From assembly GCF_019039255.1 (NCBI RefSeq), contig NZ_CP077062.1:3162001-3226000 (forward strand): a DNA stretch of 64,000 nucleotides. The letters run 5' to 3'. Origin of the DNA: Nocardioides panacis (GTDB lineage Bacteria > Actinomycetota > Actinomycetes > Propionibacteriales > Nocardioidaceae). The position numbers and the translations under genes are program-made. Positions 48,789 through 59,148 of this stretch are shown here, in pieces (position 1 is the stretch's first letter; each line of letters opens with the position of its first letter). The notes beneath the pieces are model-generated. The model was not told where the DNA came from and ran no database searches. It saw only the letters and a list, made by a program, of their open reading frames with translations.

Positions 48789-49118
48789 TCACCTGCCTCC
48801 TTCGCGGAGCTGTTCGAGCCGTTCTGCGAGGAAGCTCCAGGTCCTCCAGAACTCTTCGAGGTAGTCCTGTCCCTGCGCGTTGAGCGAGTAGACCTTGCGC
48901 GGCGGCCCCTTCTCCGAGGGGACCTTCTCCACGTCCACGAGTCCGCGCTGCTCGATCCTGATGAGCAGCGCGTAGACGGTGCCCTCGGCGATGTCGGAGA
49001 AGCCCTTCTCCCGCAGCCAGGCGGTGATCTCGTAGCCGTAGGCGGGCCGACCGGCGAGGACCGCGAGGACGATGCCCTCCAGCGTCCCCTTGAGCATCTC
49101 CGTGACCAGCTTGCCCAT
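48789..49118 (-). CDS. PadR family transcriptional regulator
   Basis: A 109-residue winged-helix protein: 'MLKGTLEGIVLAVLAGRPAYGYEITAWLREKGFSDIAEGTVYALL' (in two halves) and 'PPRKVYSLNAQG' with the PadR wing, plus a C-terminal dimer helix. The ATG at 49118 has AGGAGG 6 bases upstream; seven upstream codons are rejected. First gene of the ABC cluster and probably its repressor, binding the inverted repeat over its own -10. Confidence 0.92.
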   Translation of the reverse strand: MGKLVTEMLKGTLEGIVLAVLAGRPAYGYEITAWLREKGFSDIAEGTVYALLIRIEQRGLVDVEKVPSEKGPPRKVYSLNAQGQDYLEEFWRTWSFLAERLEQLREGGR

Positions 49119-49154
49119 GGAGCACCTCCTGCGTCCCACTACTCAGTGTCAGTG

Positions 49155-49193
49155 ACTACCGGTACATAGTAACGCTGAATAGCGAGTGCGCAA
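49155..49193 (-). promoter_or_regulatory. Promoter and putative PadR operator
   Basis: Minus-strand -35 TTGCGC (49193-49188), 16-base spacer, -10 TACTAT (49171-49166). ACTA-8 bases-TAGT (49155-49170), the spacing seen in PadR sites, overlaps the -10. Confidence 0.5.
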
Positions 49194-49243
49194 GGGGTGC
49201 GTGACGCAGGCGGCCGGGGCCTCCCGCGGGGGCTGCGGCGGCC

Positions 49244-50926
49244 TCAGCGGACCCGCTCGACCCGTCCCTCGTCCCAGACCGGTCCGTCGGACTCGTAGAC
49301 CGAGCCGTCGGCGCCGTACACGAGGTAGCGGTCGAAGCCGCGCGCGAACCAGCGGTCGTGCGTCACCGCCAGGACCGTGCCGTCGAAGGCCTCCAGGCCC
49401 TCCTCGAGCGCCTCGGCGGACTCCACGTCCAGGTTGTCGGTGGGCTCGTCGAGCAGCAGCAGCGTGGCGCCGGACAGCTCGAGCAGCAGGATCTGGAAGC
49501 GCGCCTGCTGGCCGCCCGAGAGCGACTCGAACTTCTGCTCAGAGGCGTGCGCGAGCTCGTAGCGGTCCAGCGCCCGGGCGGCCGGCTCCCGCGGCATGCC
49601 GTCGCGGTGCGCGTCGCCGCGGTGCAGGATCTCCAGCAGCGTCCGGCCGACCAGCTCCGGGTGCTCGTGGGTCTGCACGAACCAGCCCGGCCGGACCCGG
49701 GCGCCCAGGCGGGCCTTGCCGGTGTGCTCGACCGGGACGACCGGGACCTCGCTCACCGGCCGGTGCTCGACGTCCGGGTCGGTGCCGCCGGCCGCCAGCA
49801 GCCGCAGGAAGTGCGACTTGCCCGACCCGTTGGAGCCCAGCACGGCCACCCGCTCGCCGTACCAGACCTCGAGGTCGAACGGCTTCATCAGCCCGGTCAG
49901 CTCGAGGCCCTCGCAGACCACCGCGCGCTTGCCGGTGCGGCCGCCCTTGAGGCGCATCTTGACCGACTGCTCGCGCGGGATCGCCTGCGGCGGGCCGGCC
50001 TCCTCGAACTTGCGCAGCCGGGTCTGGGCGGCCTTGTACTGCGAGGCGAGCCCGTCGTTGTACTCCGCCTTGATCTTGTAGCGCAGCACGAGGGCCTTGA
50101 GCTTGGCGTGCTCCTCGTCCCAGCGGCGGCGCATCTCCTCCAGGCGGGCGAACCGGTCGCGGCGCGCCTCGTGGTAGCTGGAGAACCCGCCCGGGTGCGT
50201 CCACACGGTGTTGCCGGCGGCGCCGAGCTCGACGGTCACCACCCGGGTGGCGGTGTTGTCCATCAGCTCGCGGTCGTGGCTGACGTAGAGGATCGTCTTC
50301 TGGGACTCGTTGATCCGCGCCTCGAGCCAGGTCTTGCCGGGCACGTCGAGGAAGTTGTCCGGCTCGTCGAGGAGCAGCACCTCGTCGGGGCCGCGGAGCA
50401 GGAACTCCAGGACCAGGCGCTTCTGCTCGCCGCCGGACAGCGTCGCGAGGTCGCGGTACTTCGCCCGCTCGTAGGGCACGCCGAGACCGGCCGTGGTGCA
50501 GACGTCCCAGACCACCTCGATGTCGTAGCCACCCGCGTCCGCCCACTCCGAGAGCGCCTCGGCGTAGCGCATCTGGGTCTTCTCGTCGTCGGTGTCCATC
50601 AGCGCCAGCTCGCAGGCCTCGACGTGGGCGGCGGCCTCCCGGACCCGCTGCGGGGAGACCGACAGCAGCAGGTCGTGGACGGTGCTGCCCTCGTTGCCGT
50701 GGGTGACCATCTGCCGCATCACGCCGAGGCCGCCGGTGCGGGTCACCGCACCCGCGTGCGGCACCAGGTCGCCGGTGATGATCCGCAGCAGCGTCGTCTT
50801 CCCAGCCCCGTTGGCGCCGACCAGCGCGACCTTGGCGCCCTCCCCGACCCGGAACGAGACGTCGTCGAGCAGCACCCGCCCGTCCGGCAGCTCGAAGCGC
50901 ACTCCGGCGATGTCCACGTGTCCCAC
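49244..50926 (-). CDS. ABC-F family ribosome-associated ATPase
   Basis: A 560-residue soluble protein with two ABC cassettes and no membrane domain: Walker A 'GANGAGKTTLLRI' and 'GSNGSGKSHFLRLL', signatures 'LSGGEQKRLVLEF' and 'LSGGQQARFQILL', Walker B 'VLLLDEPDNFLD' and 'LLLLDEPTDNLD'. The linker (about 240-325) is basic and helical ('KLKALVLRYKIKAEYND', 'AAQTRLRKFEEAGPP'). ABC-F proteins act on the ribosomal E site in translation or antibiotic protection; the subfamily is not clear. Start GTG. A lone gene. Confidence 0.9.
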   Translation of the reverse strand: MGHVDIAGVRFELPDGRVLLDDVSFRVGEGAKVALVGANGAGKTTLLRIITGDLVPHAGAVTRTGGLGVMRQMVTHGNEGSTVHDLLLSVSPQRVREAAAHVEACELALMDTDDEKTQMRYAEALSEWADAGGYDIEVVWDVCTTAGLGVPYERAKYRDLATLSGGEQKRLVLEFLLRGPDEVLLLDEPDNFLDVPGKTWLEARINESQKTILYVSHDRELMDNTATRVVTVELGAAGNTVWTHPGGFSSYHEARRDRFARLEEMRRRWDEEHAKLKALVLRYKIKAEYNDGLASQYKAAQTRLRKFEEAGPPQAIPREQSVKMRLKGGRTGKRAVVCEGLELTGLMKPFDLEVWYGERVAVLGSNGSGKSHFLRLLAAGGTDPDVEHRPVSEVPVVPVEHTGKARLGARVRPGWFVQTHEHPELVGRTLLEILHRGDAHRDGMPREPAARALDRYELAHASEQKFESLSGGQQARFQILLLELSGATLLLLDEPTDNLDVESAEALEEGLEAFDGTVLAVTHDRWFARGFDRYLVYGADGSVYESDGPVWDEGRVERVR

Positions 50927-51004
50927 GCGGGCCAGTCTCCCCCGCGTCGTGCCCCGGGCGCGAACCGATTAGCCGCGCGCGGGACCCGGGCGCGGTCCTC
51001 CCCG

Positions 51005-51010
51005 TAGAGT
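51005..51010 (+). promoter_or_regulatory. Leaderless -10 box of the NYN gene
   Basis: TAGAGT ends 6 bases before the ATG at 51017. Confidence 0.5.
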
Positions 51011-51016
51011 CCGGGC

Positions 51017-51589
51017 ATGGACAGCCGCGAGGACCGCACCAGGACGACGTACCTCCTGGTCGACGGCGAGAACATCGACGCGACGCTCGGCACGTCCATC
51101 CTGGGCCGCCGGCCGCGCCCGGAGGAGCGGCCCCGCTGGGACCGGCTGCTGCAGTTCGCCCGCGACCGCTGGGGCCAGGAGCCGGTCGGGCTGTTCTTCC
51201 TCGCCGCCAACAACGAGCTGCCGATGTCGTTCGTGCAGGCGCTGCTGTCGATGGGCTACCGGCCGGTCCCGCTGGCCGGCGCGCCCAGCGAGAAGGTCGT
51301 GGACATCGCGATCCAGCGCACGCTGGCCGCCCTGGCCGACCGGGACGACGACGTGCTGCTGGTCAGCGGCGACGGCGACTTCCTGGAGGGCGTCGAGGGC
51401 CTGCTGGACGGCAGCCGCCGGGTGGGCGTCGTCGGGTTCACCGAGTTCCGCAACCACGAGTTCAACGGGCTGGTCCCGCGCGGCCTGGAGTGCATCGACC
51501 TGGAGTACGACGTCGAGGCGTTCACCGCCCGGCTGCCGCGCGTCCGGATCATCCCGATCGACGAGTTCGACCCGCTCGAGTTCCTCTAG
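51017..51589 (+). CDS. NYN (PIN-like) domain protein
   Basis: A 190-residue protein with the NYN nuclease-like fold: 'YLLVDGENIDATLG' (acidic Asp16 and Asn19), 'SEKVVDIAIQRTLA' and 'VLLVSGDGDFLEGVEGLLD' supply the conserved acidic cluster of metal-dependent RNA nucleases. Possible RNA processing or quality-control enzyme; no target is known. Divergent from the ABC-F gene and convergent with ppdK. Confidence 0.85.
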   Translation: MDSREDRTRTTYLLVDGENIDATLGTSILGRRPRPEERPRWDRLLQFARDRWGQEPVGLFFLAANNELPMSFVQALLSMGYRPVPLAGAPSEKVVDIAIQRTLAALADRDDDVLLVSGDGDFLEGVEGLLDGSRRVGVVGFTEFRNHEFNGLVPRGLECIDLEYDVEAFTARLPRVRIIPIDEFDPLEFL

Positions 51590-51610
51590 CCCGTCCCCGG
51601 GGGGCGTGCC

Positions 51611-54295
<2,685 letters not shown>

Positions 54296-54363
54296 GGACC
54301 CCTCTCTACCTCACCCACGGCCTCCCGAACAGGGGCGAGCGGCCCGGGCTCCCGGGCCGGGGC

Positions 54364-55398
54364 TCAGTCCTGGGTCACGCCCGCCCAGAGGTTCACCCCG
54401 GCCTCGACCGCGTCCTGGTCGATCGCGGCCAGCTCGGCGTCGGTGAGCGGCGGACCGTCGAGCGCGTCGAGGTTGGTGTCGAGCTGCTCGACCGAGGAGG
54501 CCCCGATGACCGCGGAGGTGACCCGGCGGTCCCGCAGCGCCCACTGCAGCGCCAGCTGGGCGAGCTTCTGGCCGCGCCCCACGGCGATCTCGTTGAGCCG
54601 TCGGACGTGCTTGAGGGTGGCCTCGTCGAGGTGCCGGTCACCGATCGTGCTGCCCTCGCGGGCGGCACGGGAGTCCGACGGGACCCCGTCGAGGTAGCGG
54701 TCGGTCAGCAGCCCCTGGGCCAGCGCGGTGAACACGATGCAACCCATGCCCTGCTCCTCGAGCTCGTCGAGCAGGCCCTTCTCGATCCAGCGGTTGAGCA
54801 TGGAGTACGACGGCTGGTGGATCAGCAGCGGCGTGCCCAGCTCGCGGGCGATCGACGCGGCCTCCTTCGTCCTGGCTGCGGAGTAGGAGGAGATGCCGGC
54901 GTACAGCGCGCGGCCGGAGCGGACCGCCGTGTCCAGCGCCTGCATGGTCTCCTCGACGGGCGTCTCGGCGTCGAAGCGGTGGCTGTAGAAGATGTCGACG
55001 TACTCCACCCCGATCCGCTTCAGCGACTGGTCGAGGGAGGACAGGACGTACTTCCGGGAGCCGCCGCCCTGGCCGTAGGGCCCCGGCCACATGTCGTATC
55101 CGGCCTTCGTGGAGATCACCAGCTCGTCGCGCAGCCCGGCGAAGTCGGTGGCCAGGAACCGGCCGAAGTTCTCCTCCGCGCGGCCGTAGGGCGGGCCGTA
55201 GTTGTTGGCCAGGTCGAAGTGCGTGACGCCCCGGTCGAACGCACGGCGCAGGATCGCCCGCTGGGTCTCCTCGGGCCGGTCGGTGCCGAAGTTCTGCCAG
55301 AGGCCGAGGGACAGCGCGGGCAGCTTGAGGCCGCTCCGTCCGGTGTAGCGGTAGTCCATCGTGTCGTAGCGGTCGTCGGCCGGCTGGTAGTCGCTCAT
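54364..55398 (-). CDS. Aldo/keto reductase (YghZ/GAP-reductase-like)
   Basis: A 344-residue AKR barrel with the tetrad elements 'FDLANNYGPPYGRAEE' (Asp, Tyr), 'ISTKAGYDMWPGPYG' (Lys) and 'FYSHRFD' (His), and the NADPH-binding end 'VTSAVIGASSVEQLDTN'. The 'MDYRYTGRSGLKLPALSLGLWQNFG' start is that of the YghZ/Kv-beta-like branch, often L-glyceraldehyde-3-phosphate reductase. Start at 55398. It follows the ClpN gene by 35 bases and appears to be the last gene of that operon; link to proteolysis unknown. Confidence 0.9.
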   Translation of the reverse strand: MSDYQPADDRYDTMDYRYTGRSGLKLPALSLGLWQNFGTDRPEETQRAILRRAFDRGVTHFDLANNYGPPYGRAEENFGRFLATDFAGLRDELVISTKAGYDMWPGPYGQGGGSRKYVLSSLDQSLKRIGVEYVDIFYSHRFDAETPVEETMQALDTAVRSGRALYAGISSYSAARTKEAASIARELGTPLLIHQPSYSMLNRWIEKGLLDELEEQGMGCIVFTALAQGLLTDRYLDGVPSDSRAAREGSTIGDRHLDEATLKHVRRLNEIAVGRGQKLAQLALQWALRDRRVTSAVIGASSVEQLDTNLDALDGPPLTDAELAAIDQDAVEAGVNLWAGVTQD

Positions 55399-55433
55399 CC
55401 GCCCATCGAACCACCCGGCCGCCGGCCGCGGGG

Positions 55434-55982
55434 TCAGCCGGTCTGCTCGCCCGCCTGCCGGACCGCGGCGACGACCGCATCGCGCAGCCCCGCCCGCTCG
55501 ATGCCGAAGGCGCCGAGCGTGTCCAGGACGACCCGGTCCCCGCCGCGGACCAGGCCGAGCAGCAGGTGCTCGGTGCCGATGTAGTTGTGCCGCAGGGCGA
55601 TCGCCTCGCGCAGCGCGAGCTCCAGCGCCTTCTTGGACCCGCGCCCGAACCGCGGCGGCCGGCTGGCCGGCAGCGCGCCGCCGAGGTTGCGGTCGATCCG
55701 CCGCACGACCTCGTCCAGGTCGATGCCGATCGCCTGCAGCGCGGCGGCGTCGTCGGCGTCCAGCCCGTCGACGTACTGCATCCGCAGCCGGTCGAGCTCG
55801 GCGCGCAGGTCGGCCGGCGCGGCGCCCAGCCCGGCCAGGACCCGCGTCGCGAGGCACTGCTCGTCGGCCAGCAGCGCGGCGAGCAGGTGCTCGGGGCGCG
55901 TCTCGGCGGCGGTGGCGTCCCGCGCGACGAGCGCCGCCTGCTCCACCACCTGGCGCGCGGGCCGGGTGAACCTCTCGAACAT
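55434..55982 (-). CDS. Stand-alone Clp N-terminal-domain protein
   Basis: 182 residues forming two Clp N repeats without any AAA+ ATPase: first 'QVVEQAALVARDATAAETRPEHLLAALLADEQ' (two segments, about 10-75), second 'LELALREAIALRHNYIGTEHLLLGLVRGGD' (about 115-165). In ClpA/ClpC this domain binds adaptors and substrates, so a free copy could be an adaptor or inhibitor of ClpC. AAGGGG ribosome-binding site before the ATG. It follows the small HTH gene by 15 bases; the pairing recurs in actinobacteria. Domain certain, role inferred. Confidence 0.88.
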   Translation of the reverse strand: MFERFTRPARQVVEQAALVARDATAAETRPEHLLAALLADEQCLATRVLAGLGAAPADLRAELDRLRMQYVDGLDADDAAALQAIGIDLDEVVRRIDRNLGGALPASRPPRFGRGSKKALELALREAIALRHNYIGTEHLLLGLVRGGDRVVLDTLGAFGIERAGLRDAVVAAVRQAGEQTG

Positions 55983-55997
55983 GTCCGTCCCCTTCTC

Positions 55998-56207
55998 TCA
56001 GCGCCGGCCGTGCTTCTTGTGCACGGCCTGGCGGCTCACACCGAGCACGTCGGCGATCTCCTGCCACGACCAGCCCAGCGAGCGGGCCCGGCGCACCTGG
56101 GTCTCCTCCAGGTGCTCGAGCAGCCGTCCCAGCGCCCGCACCGCCCGCAGGCCGGTGCGGGGGTCGGCGTCCGCGGCGGCGGTGGCGAGGTCGTCGGTGC
56201 CGGTCAT
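55998..56207 (-). CDS. Small helix-turn-helix protein upstream of ClpN
   Basis: A 69-residue protein whose C-terminal half, 'SLGWSWQEIADVLGVSRQAVHKKHGRR', is a clear sigma-70-region-4/HTH helix pair; the N-terminal half is a helix ('VRALGRLLEHLEETQVRRA'). The ATG at 56207 lies 7 bases after the -10 box, so the message is leaderless; the TTG three codons earlier is not used. Probably binds the two palindromes over its promoter and autoregulates the HTH-ClpN-reductase operon (inferred). Confidence 0.85.
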   Translation of the reverse strand: MTGTDDLATAAADADPRTGLRAVRALGRLLEHLEETQVRRARSLGWSWQEIADVLGVSRQAVHKKHGRR

Positions 56208-56211
56208 GGCT

Positions 56212-56227
56212 GTCAACCTACGTTGAC
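56212..56227. promoter_or_regulatory. Palindromic operator 1 (overlaps -10)
   Basis: GTCAAC-CTAC-GTTGAC, a perfect 6-4-6 palindrome covering most of the -10 region of the HTH-ClpN promoter. Confidence 0.8.
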
Positions 56228-56244
56228 GTCACGGGTCCTGTCAA
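56215..56244 (-). promoter_or_regulatory. HTH-ClpN operon promoter
   Basis: Minus strand: -35 TTGACA (56244-56239, consensus), 18-base spacer, -10 TAGGTT (56220-56215), then 7 bases to the ATG at 56207. Confidence 0.8.
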
Positions 56245-56255
56245 CGTTGGTTGAC
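56240..56255. promoter_or_regulatory. Palindromic operator 2 (overlaps -35)
   Basis: GTCAAC-GTTG-GTTGAC, centre 28 bases from operator 1, overlapping the -35 of the HTH gene and upstream of the divergent ketopantoate-reductase-like gene. Confidence 0.8.
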
Positions 56256-56273
56256 GACTGGCAGGCTGGCGCC

Positions 56274-57242
56274 ATGCGATGGATGGTGTACGGCGCCGGG
56301 GCGGTCGGCGGGGTGCTCGGCGGACTGCTGCACGAGGCCGGCCGCGACGTGGTGCTGGTGGCGCGCGGCCCGCACCTCGACGCACTGCGCCGCGACGGGC
56401 TGACCCTGGCGTCCCCCGAGGGCACCCGCTCGATCGACGTACCCGCCGCCGGGGACGCGCGCGAGGCCCTCGGCGCGGACGGACCGGTCACCGTGCTGCT
56501 GGCGGTCAAGAGCCACCAGACGCAGGCCGCCGTCGAGGACCTGACCTCGGTGCTGCCCGCCTCCACCCCGGTGGTGTCGCTGCAGAACGGCGTGGCCAAC
56601 GAGCCGTGGCTGCTGCGGTTCTTCGCCGACGTCCAGGGCGTCTGCGTGATGATGCCGACCGGCCACCTCGAGCCCGGGGTCGTCGAGCAGCACTCGGCGC
56701 CGGTCCCGGGCATCCTCGACGTCGGTCGCTACCCGGGCGGCACGGACGCCACCAGCCGGGCCGTGGCTGCAGCCTTCCGGGACGCCGGGTTCGTCTCGGA
56801 GCCCCGACCGGACGTGATGGCCTGGAAGCACCGCAAGCTGATGATGAACCTCGGCAACGCGGTCCAGGCCTGCTGCGCCCCCGGCCCGGCCGCCGACGAC
56901 CTGGCCGGGCGGGCGGTGGCCGAGGGCGAGGCCGCCCTGGCTGCGGCCGGGATCCCCGTGGTCGGCGTCGCGCAGGACCGCGAGCGCCGCGGCGACCTCC
57001 TCCGGGTCGCCCCGGTCGCCGGTCGCGAGCGCGCCGGCGGGTCGTCCTGGCAGAGCCTGCGGCGCGGCACGGGGAGCATCGAGACCGACTACCTCAACGG
57101 CGAGGTGGTCCGGCTCGGTCGGCTGCACGGCGTGCCCACCCCGGCCAACGCGCTGCTCCAGGCCACCGCCCGGCGGCTGGCCGCCACGGGCGGCGTGCCC
57201 GGCTCGGTCCCGGCCGCGGACCTGCTCGCCCGGCTCGGCTAG
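56274..57242 (+). CDS. Ketopantoate reductase family (PanE/ApbA) protein
   Basis: A 322-residue NADPH-dependent enzyme: Rossmann loop 'YGAGAVGGVLGGLL', 'LLAVKSHQTQAAVEDL', 'VSLQNGVANE' and catalytic Lys in 'AWKHRKLMMNLGNAV'. Would reduce 2-dehydropantoate to pantoate, but several paralogues of this family exist in actinobacteria, so the gene symbol is withheld. Divergent from the HTH-ClpN operon and possibly under the same operators. Its TAG stop overlaps the stop of the convergent methyltransferase gene. Confidence 0.85.
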   Translation: MRWMVYGAGAVGGVLGGLLHEAGRDVVLVARGPHLDALRRDGLTLASPEGTRSIDVPAAGDAREALGADGPVTVLLAVKSHQTQAAVEDLTSVLPASTPVVSLQNGVANEPWLLRFFADVQGVCVMMPTGHLEPGVVEQHSAPVPGILDVGRYPGGTDATSRAVAAAFRDAGFVSEPRPDVMAWKHRKLMMNLGNAVQACCAPGPAADDLAGRAVAEGEAALAAAGIPVVGVAQDRERRGDLLRVAPVAGRERAGGSSWQSLRRGTGSIETDYLNGEVVRLGRLHGVPTPANALLQATARRLAATGGVPGSVPAADLLARLG

Positions 57243-57835
57243 GCCCGGCGCACCTCCAGGACCCGGAAGCCCTTGGCGCTCGAGAGCCGCGCGGTGGGCC
57301 AGCCCTGCTCCCCGAGCCAGCGCTGCAGCGAGTCGGCGCCGAGGTTCTTGCCGACCACCAGGACCGCGCGGCCGCCGGGCGCGAGCCGCGGCAGCCAGGT
57401 CAGCAGCAGCGCGTGCAGCGCCTCCTTGCCGATCCGGATCGGCGGGTTGGACCAGATCTCGTCGTAGGTCTCGTCGGCGGGCACGTCGGCGGGCGTCGCC
57501 GCGGTGAGCCGGTCGGCCACCCCCAGCGCCGCGGCGTTCTCGGCCGCCAGCAGCACCGCCCGCTCGTTGACGTCCACCGCGCGCACGACGGCGCCGGGGA
57601 CCGCGACCGCGAGGGCCAGCCCGATCATCCCGTAGCCGCACCCGAGGTCGAGGTAGGTCCGGGCCGTCGGCGGCTCGGTCTCCCGGAACAGCACCGCCGT
57701 CCCGACGTCGAGGCGGCCGACGGCGAAGACGCCCGACCCCGAGGTCAGCGCGAGCTCGTGCCCCCACACCTCGGCCTGCAGCGGCACCCGCTTGAACGCG
57801 ACCGTGGGGTCGGCGGAGAAGTAGTGGTCATCCAC
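57239..57835 (-). CDS. RsmC-like class I methyltransferase
   Basis: A 198-residue single-domain SAM methyltransferase: motif I '[16 protein letters not shown]', '[15 protein letters not shown]', and catalytic '[12 protein letters not shown]' (Asn-Pro-Pro, typical of N2-guanine or N6-adenine transfer). Corresponds to the C-terminal catalytic half of RsmC, common in actinobacteria. Start GTG at 57835 overlaps the truA stop by 8 bases, so it is coupled to truA, supporting an RNA target. Confidence 0.85.
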   Translation of the reverse strand: MDDHYFSADPTVAFKRVPLQAEVWGHELALTSGSGVFAVGRLDVGTAVLFRETEPPTARTYLDLGCGYGMIGLALAVAVPGAVVRAVDVNERAVLLAAENAAALGVADRLTAATPADVPADETYDEIWSNPPIRIGKEALHALLLTWLPRLAPGGRAVLVVGKNLGADSLQRWLGEQGWPTARLSSAKGFRVLEVRRA

Positions 57836-58682
57836 GGGGCTCCTCCACGCCGCCGGCCAGCACCCGGCGTCGGCGCGACTCCCGGGCGCGGGCAGCCAGC
57901 CCGTCGGCGTCCGGGTAGGCGACCTCCTCCAGCGTCAGCCCGTGCGGCTGCGCCACGGTGACACCCGGGTCCCGCACCCGGGCGGCCAGCACGTCCGCGG
58001 CCCACGACGCCGGCCGGCGCCCCTCGCCCACCGGGAGCATCACCCCGACCAGCGAGCGGACCATGGTGTGGCAGAACGCGTCGGCGCGCACCCGGGCGAC
58101 GGCGAGACCCGCCGGGTCCCGCTCCCAGGACAGGTCGAGGAGCGTGCGGATGGTGGTGGCGCCCTCGCGGCGCCGGCAGAACGCCGCGAAGTCGTGCTCG
58201 CCGACCAGCGCCTCGGCGGCGCGGTTCATCGCCTCCAGGTCCAGCGGGCGCGACCAGGCCAGCACGTTGCGACGCACCAGCGGGTCGACCAGGCTGGGGC
58301 GGTCGGCGATCCGGTAGGCGTAGCGCCGCCAGACCGCGGAGAACCGCGCGTCGAAGCCGTCCGGCGCCTCGACCACCGACCGCACGCGTACGTCGGGGGG
58401 CAGCACGCCGTTGAGCCGGCGCAGCAGCGCCCGTGACGGGGTCTCCGCGCTGCGACCCGCGGCTCGCAGCACCGCGTCGGCGTCGACGTCGACGTGCACC
58501 ACCTGCCCCCGGGCGTGCACCCCGGTGTCGGTGCGCCCGGCGCAGGTGACCGCGACACCGTCCAGGCGCAGCACCCGGGCCAGGGCCTCCTCGAGGAGCC
58601 CCTGCACGGTGCGCAGGCCCGGCTGGACGGCCCAGCCGTGGAAGTCGGTGCCGTCGTAGGCAAGGTCGAGTCGGAGCCGCAC
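57828..58682 (-). CDS. truA: tRNA pseudouridine(38-40) synthase
   Basis: Isomerises uridines 38-40 in the anticodon arm. 284 residues with the catalytic Asp52 in '[17 protein letters not shown]', start '[20 protein letters not shown]' and '[16 protein letters not shown]'. The usual gene after rplQ in this ribosomal operon in actinobacteria, here separated from rplQ by a GntR gene on the opposite strand. Confidence 0.95.
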   Translation of the reverse strand: MRLRLDLAYDGTDFHGWAVQPGLRTVQGLLEEALARVLRLDGVAVTCAGRTDTGVHARGQVVHVDVDADAVLRAAGRSAETPSRALLRRLNGVLPPDVRVRSVVEAPDGFDARFSAVWRRYAYRIADRPSLVDPLVRRNVLAWSRPLDLEAMNRAAEALVGEHDFAAFCRRREGATTIRTLLDLSWERDPAGLAVARVRADAFCHTMVRSLVGVMLPVGEGRRPASWAADVLAARVRDPGVTVAQPHGLTLEEVAYPDADGLAARARESRRRRVLAGGVEEPRG

Positions 58683-58725
58683 GGCGACATCCTCCCAACC
58701 GGGCGCCGTGGGTGCACATCCGCCC

Positions 58726-58731
58726 TAGGGT
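58726..58731 (+). promoter_or_regulatory. Leaderless -10 box of the GntR gene
   Basis: TAGGGT ends 6 bases before the ATG at 58738. Confidence 0.5.
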
Positions 58732-58737
58732 CGGCGC

Positions 58738-59091
58738 ATGACGTTCCGCATCGACGCGACCTCGAGCACGCCGCCGTACGAGCAGCTGCGCACGCAGATC
58801 GCCGCCGGCGCGGCCGGCGGCGGGCTGCCGGCGGGCACGAAGCTGCCCACGGTCCGCGCGCTCGCCGAGCAGCTCGGGGTGGCCGCGAACACCGTGGCCC
58901 GCGCCTACCGCGAGCTGGAGGCCGACGGGGTGGTGGTCACCGAGGGGCGGCGCGGCACGTTCGTGCGCTCGGACGCGCTCTCCGCCCGGCTCGACGACGG
59001 TCTCGCGGACGCCTTCGTGGCCGGCGCCCGGCGGGCCGGCCTCACGCTGCCCGAGGCGGTCCGGCTCGTCGAGCAGGCCTGGGCCCGCTGA
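58738..59091 (+). CDS. GntR family (YhcF/YtrA-type) transcriptional regulator
   Basis: A 117-residue regulator with only the winged helix and a short tail: 'PPYEQLRTQIAAGAAGGGLPAGTKLPTVRALAEQLGVAANTVARAYRELEADGVV' (in parts, 10-65), then about 45 residues of helix instead of a large sensor domain. That build is the YtrA-type GntR group, often controlling ABC exporters. It is inserted on the opposite strand between truA and rplQ; no target is adjacent. Confidence 0.88.
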   Translation: MTFRIDATSSTPPYEQLRTQIAAGAAGGGLPAGTKLPTVRALAEQLGVAANTVARAYRELEADGVVVTEGRRGTFVRSDALSARLDDGLADAFVAGARRAGLTLPEAVRLVEQAWAR

Positions 59092-59098
59092 GCAGCAG

Positions 59099-59134
59099 AA
59101 CGGCCCGCCGCCCCCGGAGGGGCGACGGGCCGTT
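59099..59134. terminator. Bidirectional hairpin between GntR gene and rplQ
   Basis: AACGGCCCG pairs with CGGGCCGTT (59099-59107 / 59126-59134), a C/A mismatch, then CGCCCC/GGGGCG around the loop CGGA. Lies in the gap between the two convergent ends. Confidence 0.8.
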
Positions 59135-59148
59135 GCAGGCGTGACGCG

